Source of the DNA: Streptomyces sp. AC558_RSS880 | GTDB lineage: Bacteria > Actinomycetota > Actinomycetes > Streptomycetales > Streptomycetaceae | DNA length: 64,000 nt | Assembly: GCF_019049255.1 (NCBI RefSeq) | Contig: NZ_JAGMUJ010000115.1 | Location: forward strand, 69,355-133,354 | Direction: 5' to 3' | Shown here: positions 1 to 6,609 of the stretch, one piece after another | Layout: each line of letters begins with the position of its first letter | Position numbering within the stretch: position 1 is the first letter of the stretch | The notes under the pieces: model-generated | What the model saw: only the letters and a program-made list of their open reading frames with translations | Told to the model about the DNA's origin: nothing | Databases searched by the model: none | Position numbers and translations under genes: made by a program

Positions 1-424
1 CGAGCTGCGGGAACTCCTTCTTGATGGCGGCGAAGTGCTTCTCGTAGTACTCGACGCCGTAGTCCGGGTGGTGACCGCCCTGGAACATGATCTGCGTACC
101 GCCGAGCTCGACGGTCTCGGCGCAGCGCCGCAGGATGTCGTCGAGGTCGCGGGTCCAGCCCTTGGCGGTGTCCTTGGGGGCCGCGTAGAAGGCGCAGAAC
201 TTGCACGCCGTGACGCACACGTTCGTGTAGTTGATGTTCCGCTCGATGATGTACGTCGCGATGTGCTCCGTACCGGCGTACCGGCGCCTGCGCACGGCGT
301 CGGCGGCGGCGCCCAGCGCGTGCAGCGGGGCGTCGCGGTAGAGGTCGAGGGCCTCTTCGGGGGTGATCCGCCCACCGGCGGCGGCACGGTCGAGGATGGG
401 CTGGAGGTCGGCCTTCTCGGTCAC
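1..424 (-). CDS. mqnC: Dehypoxanthine futalosine cyclase MqnC (3' end beyond window)
   Basis: Radical SAM enzyme of the futalosine route to menaquinone; it cyclises dehypoxanthine futalosine to cyclic DHFL. Only the first 141 codons are inside the window. The radical-SAM cluster motif CVTACKFC (Cys70, Cys74, Cys77) is visible, followed by a family-typical stretch GGTQIMFQGGHHPDYG. The start chosen is a GTG at 424-422, reading MTEKADLQ. It resembles MqnE at 22.4 kb but lacks its N-terminal signature, and the text after the cysteines fits MqnC. Function is confident from family; the C-terminus is not seen. Confidence 0.93.
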   Translation of the reverse strand, partial: MTEKADLQPILDRAAAGGRITPEEALDLYRDAPLHALGAAADAVRRRRYAGTEHIATYIIERNINYTNVCVTACKFCAFYAAPKDTAKGWTRDLDDILRRCAETVELGGTQIMFQGGHHPDYGVEYYEKHFAAIKKEFPQL

Positions 425-492
425 CGGTGTCCCTTTCGTAAGGGTGTGGACGGACCGATCCAGCGTACGCCAGCGGCTTCGCGCGGCCGACG

Positions 493-1239
493 TCAGGCCG
501 CGTACGCGCCGATCAGCAGCCCGGTGAAGGCCCCGCTGATCAGGAACGGTCCGAACGGGATGGCCGTCTTGCGTCCCGCCCTCCGGGCGACGACGAGGGC
601 GCCCCCGTACAGCGCCCCGAGCACGAACCCGGCGAGGGTGCCGAGCATCACGGTCGGCCAGCCGTACCAGCCGAGGACGGCGCCCGCGCCGAGCGCGAGC
701 TTCACGTCGCCGAAGCCCATGCCGCCCGGGTTGACGAGGAACAGCACGAAGTAGCCGGCGCCCAGCGCGAGCGCGCCCAGCAGGGCGGTGGTCCACTCCC
801 CCGCGTGCTCGGGGGTGAGGGCGGCGAGGCCGAGCAGGACGAGGGCGGCCCCGGCGAACGGCAGGGTCAGCGGGTCGGGCAGCCGCTGCACCCGGTAGTC
901 GACCACCGCCAGCAGCACGCCGACGGGCGCGAGCAGCAGCCAGACGCCCAGCTCGGGCCGGGTCCCGGTGGCGGCGGCGAGGGCGGCGCAGACGAGGGCG
1001 GTGACGGCGGCGGGAGCGGCGCCGGGCCCGTACGGCGGTCCCGCGCACGGCCCGCACCGGGCCGGTCCGAGCCAGCCGCCGACCGGATGCCCCGCCGGGC
1101 ACGCCGTCCGCCACGCCTCCCCCGGCGGGACGGAGAACCGGTAGGCCGCGCGGGGCAGCACCGCGCCGGCCGCCGCGCCCCACAGCGCGGCGGCGACGAT
1201 CAGCCAGAGGTCCAGGTAGGCGCTCAGGTGGTCGCTCAT
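493..1239 (-). CDS. Prepilin peptidase (A24 family, GxGD aspartyl protease)
   Basis: Integral membrane aspartyl protease of 248 residues that removes the leader of type IV/Flp-type prepilins. The catalytic GxGD motif lies in GGMGFGDVKL near the C-terminus; the first aspartate is probably in VVDYRVQRLPD. Six to eight hydrophobic stretches cover most of the protein. A cysteine cluster (CPAG...CGPC) in the first third recalls the zinc-type loop of bifunctional PilD enzymes, but the methyltransferase part is short. No pilin or Tad gene lies nearby, so its substrate is not indicated. Its ATG overlaps the stop of a 32-codon ORF upstream. Confidence 0.85.
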   Translation of the reverse strand: MSDHLSAYLDLWLIVAAALWGAAAGAVLPRAAYRFSVPPGEAWRTACPAGHPVGGWLGPARCGPCAGPPYGPGAAPAAVTALVCAALAAATGTRPELGVWLLLAPVGVLLAVVDYRVQRLPDPLTLPFAGAALVLLGLAALTPEHAGEWTTALLGALALGAGYFVLFLVNPGGMGFGDVKLALGAGAVLGWYGWPTVMLGTLAGFVLGALYGGALVVARRAGRKTAIPFGPFLISGAFTGLLIGAYAA

Positions 1240-1334
1240 CCCGCCACCGCGACCACGTCACGCCGCGCCGACAGCGGCGCCCCGCTCCTCGGAGCCGTCG
1301 AGCGGGACGGGCTGGAACCACGGCGTCGCGGCAT
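1236..1334 (-). CDS. Possible 32-residue leader ORF coupled to the prepilin peptidase
   Basis: A short ORF starts with ATG at 1334, has an AGGAG ribosome site 7-8 bases before it, and ends in a TGA that overlaps the ATG of the prepilin peptidase. The product is rich in Arg and Ser (MPRRRGSSPSRS...) with no recognised domain. The good ribosome site and the stop/start overlap suggest translational coupling. It could also be chance in GC-rich DNA, since no homologue is recognised. Confidence 0.3.
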   Translation of the reverse strand: MPRRRGSSPSRSTAPRSGAPLSARRDVVAVAG

Positions 1335-1459
1335 GACGGGTCTCCTGGGTGTGTGGGAGGAGGGCCTGCTGAGCCTCCGGAGATCCTAGGGACTCGAACG
1401 CCCCCGGTCGAAGACCTCCTCCCACCGCAACTCCCCGACGACACCGGCAGGTCGGCAGG

Positions 1460-1702
1460 TCAGCCGTCGAACAGATCCTCGGCCCGGGTGGCATGAACGG
1501 CCCGCTGGGCCCAGAGCTCGAGCTGATCGAGGTCGGCGCAGGCCTGGACCCGCTCCCGTACGACCTCGGGCACCGGGATTCCCCGCCACTCCAGGATGCG
1601 CAGCGTCATCGCGGCACGATCCTCGACCCGCCCCTCTTCCCGGCCCTCCTCGCGCACCTGCTCCGCCACCGGGTGCCGGAAGAAGTAGTGGATCGCCGCC
1701 AT
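1460..1702 (-). CDS. Rpn/PD-(D/E)XK-like C-terminal domain protein, probably a remnant
   Basis: 80 residues matching only the C-terminal tail of a Streptomyces family of about 290 residues that resembles Rpn (recombination-promoting nuclease) proteins: a charged EEGREEGRVEDRA helix, then ILEWRGIPVPEVVRERV and a final RAEDLF motif. The nuclease domain is missing. A strong ribosome site (GGAAGGAG, 5 bases before ATG) precedes it, so it may still be translated. Compare the similar remnant at 30.5 kb. Family assignment is from memory of the tail motif and is moderate. Confidence 0.5.
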   Translation of the reverse strand: MAAIHYFFRHPVAEQVREEGREEGRVEDRAAMTLRILEWRGIPVPEVVRERVQACADLDQLELWAQRAVHATRAEDLFDG

Positions 1703-1735
1703 CGGCTCTCCTTCCTGGTCGGAGTGATCAACGCG

Positions 1736-2161
1736 TCAGACCGCGGCGAGGTCACACCACACGTACTTGCCCCGGCTGCCGTCCCTCGCGTGGGGCTGCC
1801 AGCCCCAGAGGTCGGCGCAGGCCCGTACCAGGGCGAGCCCTCGTCCCTCCTCCGCCTCGGCGAGCCGCTCCCAGCGCCCCGGCGGCTCGGGCGGTTCCGG
1901 GTCCGTGTCCCACGCGCCGACGCGCAGCACGCCGTCCGCCCAGCGCACGCGCAGCGCCGCGGGCCCCTTCGTGTGCCGTACGGAGTTGGCGACCAGCTCC
2001 GTCGCCAGCAGTTCGGCGGTGTCGACGAGGCCGATCAGGCCGTGCATCGTGAGGATCAGCCGGAGGGTGCGGCGACAGATGGTCACGGCCCGCGGGTCGT
2101 TGGGGATGGACAAGGTGTACTCCCATGGGGTCACCGAGTCGATGGGCTCGCTTTCGGGCAT
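1736..2161 (-). CDS. ATP-binding anti-sigma-factor-like kinase (HATPase_c_2)
   Basis: 141 residues of the SpoIIAB/RsbW-like GHKL ATPase fold. The N box is seen in ELLATELVANSVRHTKGP and the G1/G2 region in EEGRGLALVRACADLWGW. It is divergent from a DUF5753/XRE gene and a DUF397 gene, the standard three-gene set repeated across Streptomyces genomes around whiJ-like loci. Start taken as ATG 2161 (MPESEPID), with CGGAG upstream; an ORF upstream to 2278 has no family support. Likely binds a sigma factor or regulator, but the partner is unknown. Confidence 0.8.
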   Translation of the reverse strand: MPESEPIDSVTPWEYTLSIPNDPRAVTICRRTLRLILTMHGLIGLVDTAELLATELVANSVRHTKGPAALRVRWADGVLRVGAWDTDPEPPEPPGRWERLAEAEEGRGLALVRACADLWGWQPHARDGSRGKYVWCDLAAV

Positions 2162-2252
2162 GGGTGAACTCCGCTCGGAGAAGGGGATGTCAGCCGGTGG
2201 CACCGCCGCTCCGCCAAGGCATGACGAAGCAGTGCACTTCCGACACCGGACA

Positions 2253-2273
2253 GTTCCGCACCGTGCGCGGAAC
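2253..2273. promoter_or_regulatory. Inverted repeat GTTCCGC-N7-GCGGAAC
   Basis: Perfect 7-bp arms 7 bp apart in the 216-bp divergent region between the ATPase and the WhiJ-like regulator. Its place suggests an operator for the HTH protein encoded next to it; this is inference only. Confidence 0.4.
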
Positions 2274-2287
2274 ATCACTGACGGTAT

Positions 2288-2303
2288 TTCCTAACCTTAG
2301 GAA
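2288..2303. promoter_or_regulatory. Palindrome TTCCTAA-CC-TTAGGAA in divergent promoter
   Basis: Perfect 7-bp arms around two central bases. A possible -10 (TATTCT, 2321-2326) lies 17 bp to the right of TAGGAA at 2298-2303, so the palindrome would cover the -35 of the WhiJ-like gene. It is AT-rich in very GC-rich DNA, which makes chance less likely. Confidence 0.5.
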
Positions 2304-2377
2304 GCTGCAAGCGTCTGCCGTATTCTGACCCTCGAACGAGGTACTTGGGCCAGGCACTTGAGACCAGGAGGCATGAG

Positions 2378-3229
2378 TTGCCGCCGAAGAGACATCTCAC
2401 GGCCCGCAGGGTGCGATTGGGTGCCGAGCTGCGCAAACTGCGCGAGGCGATGGACATGACGTCGAAAGAGGCCGCGGAGCTGCTCGGCGCCGACCCCGTA
2501 CAGATGAGCCAGATCGAGTCCGGCGTCGCGGGTGTGAGCGCCAAGCGCGTACGTCGTCTCGCGGCGCACTACGCCTGCACGGACGAGGGGTTGATCGACG
2601 CACTCGTCGCGATGGCCACCGATCGCACGCGCGGATGGTGGGAGGAGTATCGGGGAGTACTGCCCCCGGTGTTCCTGGACACCGCCGAGGTCGAGCACCA
2701 TGCCACGGCCCTGCGCGAGATCGTGATCACGCACGTTCCCGGGCTGCTTCAGACCGCCGACTACGCCCGTGCGGTGTACACCTACATGATGCCGGGCCTA
2801 CCCGAGAGCGAACTGGCACCTCGCGTGGAACACCGGATGAGGCGGCGCACTGTGATCGAGGGGGACGACCCGACACCGTACGAGACGATCATCCACGAGT
2901 TCGCCCTCCGGGTCCGCGTGGCCGACCGCCAGGTGACCCGGGCTCAACTCCGCCGGATCCTGACGCAGATCGAGGACGGTCACGCGGTCGTCCGCGTCAT
3001 TCCCACCGACCAGGACGACTTCGCCGGTGCCGACGCCTCGATGATGCACGCATGCGGCCCCTTGCCCCAACTGGACACCGTGCTGAGGGACTTCCCCACC
3101 GGAACCGCCTTCATCGACGCAGAACCTCAGCTGAATCAACTTCGAACACTGTTCCGTAAGGTGGAGAAGGCGTCGCTGGACCCCGCGGCTTCGCTGGATT
3201 TCATCCACCACTTGACGAAGGAACTGTGA
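2378..3229 (+). CDS. XRE-family regulator with DUF5753 domain (WhiJ-like)
   Basis: 283 residues. An N-terminal helix-turn-helix covers about residues 10-65 (LGAELRKLREAMDMTSKEAAELLGADP), followed by the DUF5753 sensor domain (VPGLLQTADYARAV is its hallmark). Members act with a DUF397 partner, which relieves repression in the WhiJ model of developmental control. I chose TTG at 2378 because AGGAGG at 2366-2371 stands 6 bases before it; an earlier TTG at 2345 has no such site. The stop overlaps the GTG of the DUF397 gene, so the two are coupled. I recall whiJ itself lying near mqnC in S. coelicolor, so orthology to WhiJ is possible but not proven. Confidence 0.88.
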   Translation: MPPKRHLTARRVRLGAELRKLREAMDMTSKEAAELLGADPVQMSQIESGVAGVSAKRVRRLAAHYACTDEGLIDALVAMATDRTRGWWEEYRGVLPPVFLDTAEVEHHATALREIVITHVPGLLQTADYARAVYTYMMPGLPESELAPRVEHRMRRRTVIEGDDPTPYETIIHEFALRVRVADRQVTRAQLRRILTQIEDGHAVVRVIPTDQDDFAGADASMMHACGPLPQLDTVLRDFPTGTAFIDAEPQLNQLRTLFRKVEKASLDPAASLDFIHHLTKEL

Positions 3230-3435
3230 GACGAGCCATGACCGAGCCCCTGCACTGGCGGAAGTCCTCGTTCTCCGGCGGCGGCGACGGCAATACCTGC
3301 GTGGAGATCGCACCGCTGCGCACCCGAGTCGCCATACGCGACTCCAAGCACCCCGCCCACGGCCCCCTCTCCTTCCCCACCCCCGCTTTCCACGCCTTCG
3401 TCGAAGCCCTCAAGTCGGGCGGTGCACCGGTATGA
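3226..3435 (+). CDS. DUF397 protein
   Basis: 69 residues with the DUF397 signature: HWRKSSFSGGGDGNTCVEIA, then VAIRDSKHP and a C-terminal F..FV..LK helix. Such proteins pair with the DUF5753 regulator encoded immediately upstream and are thought to antagonise it. GTG 3226 overlaps the preceding TGA; ATG at 3238 is an alternative start giving 65 residues. Confidence 0.9.
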   Translation: MRRAMTEPLHWRKSSFSGGGDGNTCVEIAPLRTRVAIRDSKHPAHGPLSFPTPAFHAFVEALKSGGAPV

Positions 3436-3485
3436 GCGAAGGGAAGCTCTTCAGGTCGCACGCGGACGGGGCCTGCGCCACATGA

Positions 3486-3522
3486 GCCGGGGCCCCGGCC
3501 TGCGAACAGACCGGGGCCCGGT
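3486..3522. terminator. Stem-loop between convergent genes
   Basis: GGGCCCCGG (3490-3498) pairs with CCGGGGCCC (3511-3519) around a 12-base loop. It lies between the DUF397 gene and the convergent leader-peptide gene and could end both transcripts. No U-tract. Confidence 0.55.
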
Positions 3523-3540
3523 GCACGTCGGAAGCGACGC

Positions 3541-3768
3541 TCAGAGCATCGTGGTGCGCACGGCGCCCTCGTGGGCCACCGAGCCGCCGAGACCGGCGGA
3601 GACGCTGAGGGGGCCCACCTCGGCGTACACACCCACACCGACGGAACCGTGGTCCGCGACGACGGCCACACCGGCGTCGATGCCGGCGGAGACGGCCTGG
3701 CCGCCGGACACGTTGTCCAGGTCCGCGTCGGAGATTTCGGCCGTTTCGACCTGGGGGACGAAGTTCAT
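3541..3768 (-). CDS. Orphan double-glycine leader peptide (RiPP/bacteriocin-like)
   Basis: 75 residues. Residues 1-23 read like a double-glycine export leader: an acidic helix ending ISDADLDNVSGG (12-23), the form cut after GG in class II lanthipeptides and unmodified bacteriocins. The 52-residue remainder has no cysteine and only Ser/Thr as modifiable residues; it is rich in Gly, Ala and Val with alternating hydrophobic/small residues. Start ATG 3768 is preceded by GGAAAGG; an in-frame ATG 15 bases upstream (3783) is less well placed. No LanM, YcaO, C39-peptidase transporter or immunity gene is nearby, so it would need trans-acting partners. Alternatively it is a small exported structural peptide. 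Confidence 0.6.
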   Translation of the reverse strand: MNFVPQVETAEISDADLDNVSGGQAVSAGIDAGVAVVADHGSVGVGVYAEVGPLSVSAGLGGSVAHEGAVRTTML

Positions 3769-4152
3769 GGCTGGCCTTTCCATTCGTAGCAAGGAACGCA
3801 ACGGCGGGGAATTCGCCGGAAGCCCGGAACCGGGACTCACTCCGACGAGCCGTGCGCACCGATCAAAGCACTCACGCCAACAGCCGACCAGTGGCGCGCA
3901 GTCGACGGAAGCTGCCTCAGCGTCACCGAATTCACCGGTGTGGTAATCCGGTCATGAAACAGGCCGACTCCTTCACATCACCCACCGGTTCCCGAAGCCT
4001 CCGGCCACCGGCAGGCGCTTTTCCGAACGGCTCCTCACACCGCGCCACGACTTCCTCCCGGTTCTCCTCCCTTCCCGTACGTCCGTCCGGTGAACGGTGT
4101 GCAGGTCCGAGGGATTTTTCGGGTCGGGGCAACTGTGACACTTCCAAGAGCG
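3769..4152. other. Gene-free interval upstream of the leader peptide
   Basis: 384 bp between the peptide start and the stop of the kinase gene. Reading frames here are short shadows without ribosome sites. It must hold the promoter of the peptide gene and the end of the kinase transcript, but I see no convincing hairpin or -10/-35 pair. Confidence 0.4.
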
Positions 4153-6489
4153 TCAGACGGCCGGCAGTGCGTAGATCTCGGGTCCGTGGGTGGCCAGCAG
4201 CCGGTTGCCGGAGATGTCCACCTGCCACGGTTCGCCGTTGTCCTTGTTGTCGTCGTAGACCCAGCGGAGCTTGCCGGTCCTGGCCTCCAGCGCGACGATG
4301 CCGCCGGACAGGGCGCCGCTCGCCCCGTAGAGGGAGGACCCGACCCGCAGGAACGTCTCCGGGCCCTCGACCTCCAGCTCCTCGCAGAGCCAGGTCCGCT
4401 TCCCGGTCCTGACGTTCACCGCCCAGACGCCGTCGTCGTGGTCGCTGACGTACAGCACGCCGTCGATCACCGACGGGTTGCGGAAGCCCCGGCGGCCGTT
4501 GGGGGACAGGGTCCAGCGGGTGTCGCCCGTGTCGGCGTCGACGGCCGTCAGCTTGTCGCCCGGCAGGAAGACGAGGCCGTTCGCGACCGTGGGCTGCCAG
4601 GTCCAGTCCTGACCGATCTTCCTGGTCCACAGCTGCGCACCCGTGGCGGTGTCCCGCACCGTGAGGTTGTAGTTGGAGTCGGCGTACACCAGGTGCTTGC
4701 CGGAGACACTGCCCTGGACGTCGTAGTCCTCGGTGAGCCAGTCCCGTCGCTGCAGCCATGTCTTCCTGCCGGTGGTGTGGCTGATGGCGGCCACGGCCGT
4801 CCGGTAGTCCGTGGCGCTCCTGGACTCGCCGAAGTCCTTCGCCGTGACGTAGACGTTCGTGTCGTCGACGGCGATGGCGGATTCGACCGCGACCGACTTG
4901 CCCAGCCGGCTGCGCCAGACCTCCTCGCCGGTCTTCACGTCGAGGGCGACGAGTACGCCGTCGTAGTCGCCGTCGGCCAGGAACACCTTGCCGTCGTGGA
5001 AGAGGAGCGGCTCTCCCGGGCGGCACGCCTCCTTCTTCGACCAACGGGCCTTCCCCGTCTTCACGTCGTACGCCACGAGCGGGTCGCCGCTGATCAGCAG
5101 CAGGCCGTCGTGCGTGAGCAGCGGTACGCGGGAGGCGGTGCTGCCCTCCGCCACCGACTTGTGCCACAGGGGCTGGGGCGCCACACCGGGCGGCGGCGTG
5201 GTGAACCGCTCCCCGGCGGGGTCGGCCGCGCCGCCCCGGCCCGCCCCGCCCGTCGTGGAAGAGGAGTCGCCTTCGTCCCGTGCGAGCCACCAGGCGGCTC
5301 CGCCGCCCACCGCGGCGACACCGGCGGCGGCGCCCAGCGCCAGGCCGAACACACGGCGGCGGGACCGGACGGCGCCGGCGCCCGGTCCGTCGAGCCGCAC
5401 CGTGCCGGGCAGGGGTGTGCCCGGAGCTCCTCCGTGGGCGGCCGGGCCGTAACCCGGCGTCGGTGCGCTTCCGTACCCCGGGGTCGGTGCGCCGCCGGGG
5501 TGACCGCCGTACACCTGGGCCGGGTTGCCCGCACCGGATCCCGCCGTCATGGTCGGCGCCGGGCCGAAGGACGCCACGGCCGGAGCCGAGTCCGGGGCGT
5601 CCAGGTCGAGGATCCCCGCCGCGTGCGTCGCGATCGTCGACGCCACCGCCGACGGCAGCCAGTCGGTCAGGACGGGCTCGACGCCCTGCGGAGCGAGGGA
5701 CGACACGATCCGCGCCGGTGTGGGGCGCTGGGCGGGGTCCTTCATCAGACACGCGCGGACCAGGCCCAGCAGGGACTGCGGTACGCCGGTGAGGTCGGGC
5801 TCGCCGTGCACGATCTGGTACAGCAGCGCGGCGTGCGAGGAGGCCCCGTCCCCGAAGGCCCCCCGGCCGGTCGCCGCGAACGCGAGCACCGCGCCCAGGG
5901 AGAAGACGTCGCCCGCCGTGCCGACGTCCTTGCCCTGTGCCTGCTCCGGGGACATGTAGCCGGGCGATCCGACCACGACCCCCGTCTGCGTCATGCGGCT
6001 TCCGTCGACCGCCCGTGCGATGCCGAAGTCGATGACGCGGGGGCCGTCGGCGGCCAGCAGCACGTTGGACGGCTTGAGGTCGCGGTGGATCAGGCCCGCC
6101 GCGTGCACCTCCTGCAGTGCCGCGGCGAGGCCCACGGCCAGGGCGTGGACGGTGCGCTCCGGCAGCGCGCCGTGCGCGTCGACCACGTCCGTGAGGTCGG
6201 GGCCGAGCACGTACGTCGTCGCGAGCCACGGCAGTGCCGCCTCCGGGTCGGCGTCCACGACCGGCGCGGTGTGACGGCCGGACACCGCCTTGGCGATCCG
6301 CACCTCGTGCCGGAAACGGGCCCGGAAGTCGGCGTCCGCCGCGAGGTCCTGACGGACCACCTTCACGGCGACGGTACGGCCACCGGGCGAACGCGCCAGG
6401 TACACGCGTCCCATGCCGCCGGCGCCGAGTCGTCGCAGCAGGCGGTAACCACCCAGTTCGCGCGGGTCGTCCGGCTGCAGAGTCTCCAT
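4153..6489 (-). CDS. Membrane Ser/Thr protein kinase with PQQ-type beta-propeller
   Basis: 778 residues. The kinase domain (about 14-275) has glycine loop LGAGGMG, Lys43, HRDLKPSN (135-142) and DFG (154-156), so it looks active. A Gly/Pro/Tyr-rich linker follows, then RSRRR and one membrane helix (about 381-403). The outer part (about 440-778) carries repeated LVALDVKTGEEVW-like blades of a PQQ/YVTN propeller. Start ATG 6489 reads METLQPDDP; an upstream GTG at 6609 would add 40 residues unlike the family. It lies 120 bp downstream of a second kinase in the same direction. Ligand unknown. Confidence 0.92.
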   Translation of the reverse strand: METLQPDDPRELGGYRLLRRLGAGGMGRVYLARSPGGRTVAVKVVRQDLAADADFRARFRHEVRIAKAVSGRHTAPVVDADPEAALPWLATTYVLGPDLTDVVDAHGALPERTVHALAVGLAAALQEVHAAGLIHRDLKPSNVLLAADGPRVIDFGIARAVDGSRMTQTGVVVGSPGYMSPEQAQGKDVGTAGDVFSLGAVLAFAATGRGAFGDGASSHAALLYQIVHGEPDLTGVPQSLLGLVRACLMKDPAQRPTPARIVSSLAPQGVEPVLTDWLPSAVASTIATHAAGILDLDAPDSAPAVASFGPAPTMTAGSGAGNPAQVYGGHPGGAPTPGYGSAPTPGYGPAAHGGAPGTPLPGTVRLDGPGAGAVRSRRRVFGLALGAAAGVAAVGGGAAWWLARDEGDSSSTTGGAGRGGAADPAGERFTTPPPGVAPQPLWHKSVAEGSTASRVPLLTHDGLLLISGDPLVAYDVKTGKARWSKKEACRPGEPLLFHDGKVFLADGDYDGVLVALDVKTGEEVWRSRLGKSVAVESAIAVDDTNVYVTAKDFGESRSATDYRTAVAAISHTTGRKTWLQRRDWLTEDYDVQGSVSGKHLVYADSNYNLTVRDTATGAQLWTRKIGQDWTWQPTVANGLVFLPGDKLTAVDADTGDTRWTLSPNGRRGFRNPSVIDGVLYVSDHDDGVWAVNVRTGKRTWLCEELEVEGPETFLRVGSSLYGASGALSGGIVALEARTGKLRWVYDDNKDNGEPWQVDISGNRLLATHGPEIYALPAV

Positions 6490-6609
6490 GGTGGCCTTCC
6501 CCCGTCGTGATGCCCGTGCGGCATGTGATGCGGCTGGTGTCGTTCGCCGACGCGGACACATTAGTGAGTGCCGGGGGACGGACAGCGATCGGGAGCAGCC
6601 GGAAGGCAC

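Noticed and set aside
4121..4140. Hairpin or riboswitch before the first kinase stop
   Set aside because: Only short weak pairings were found; nothing like a known riboswitch core.
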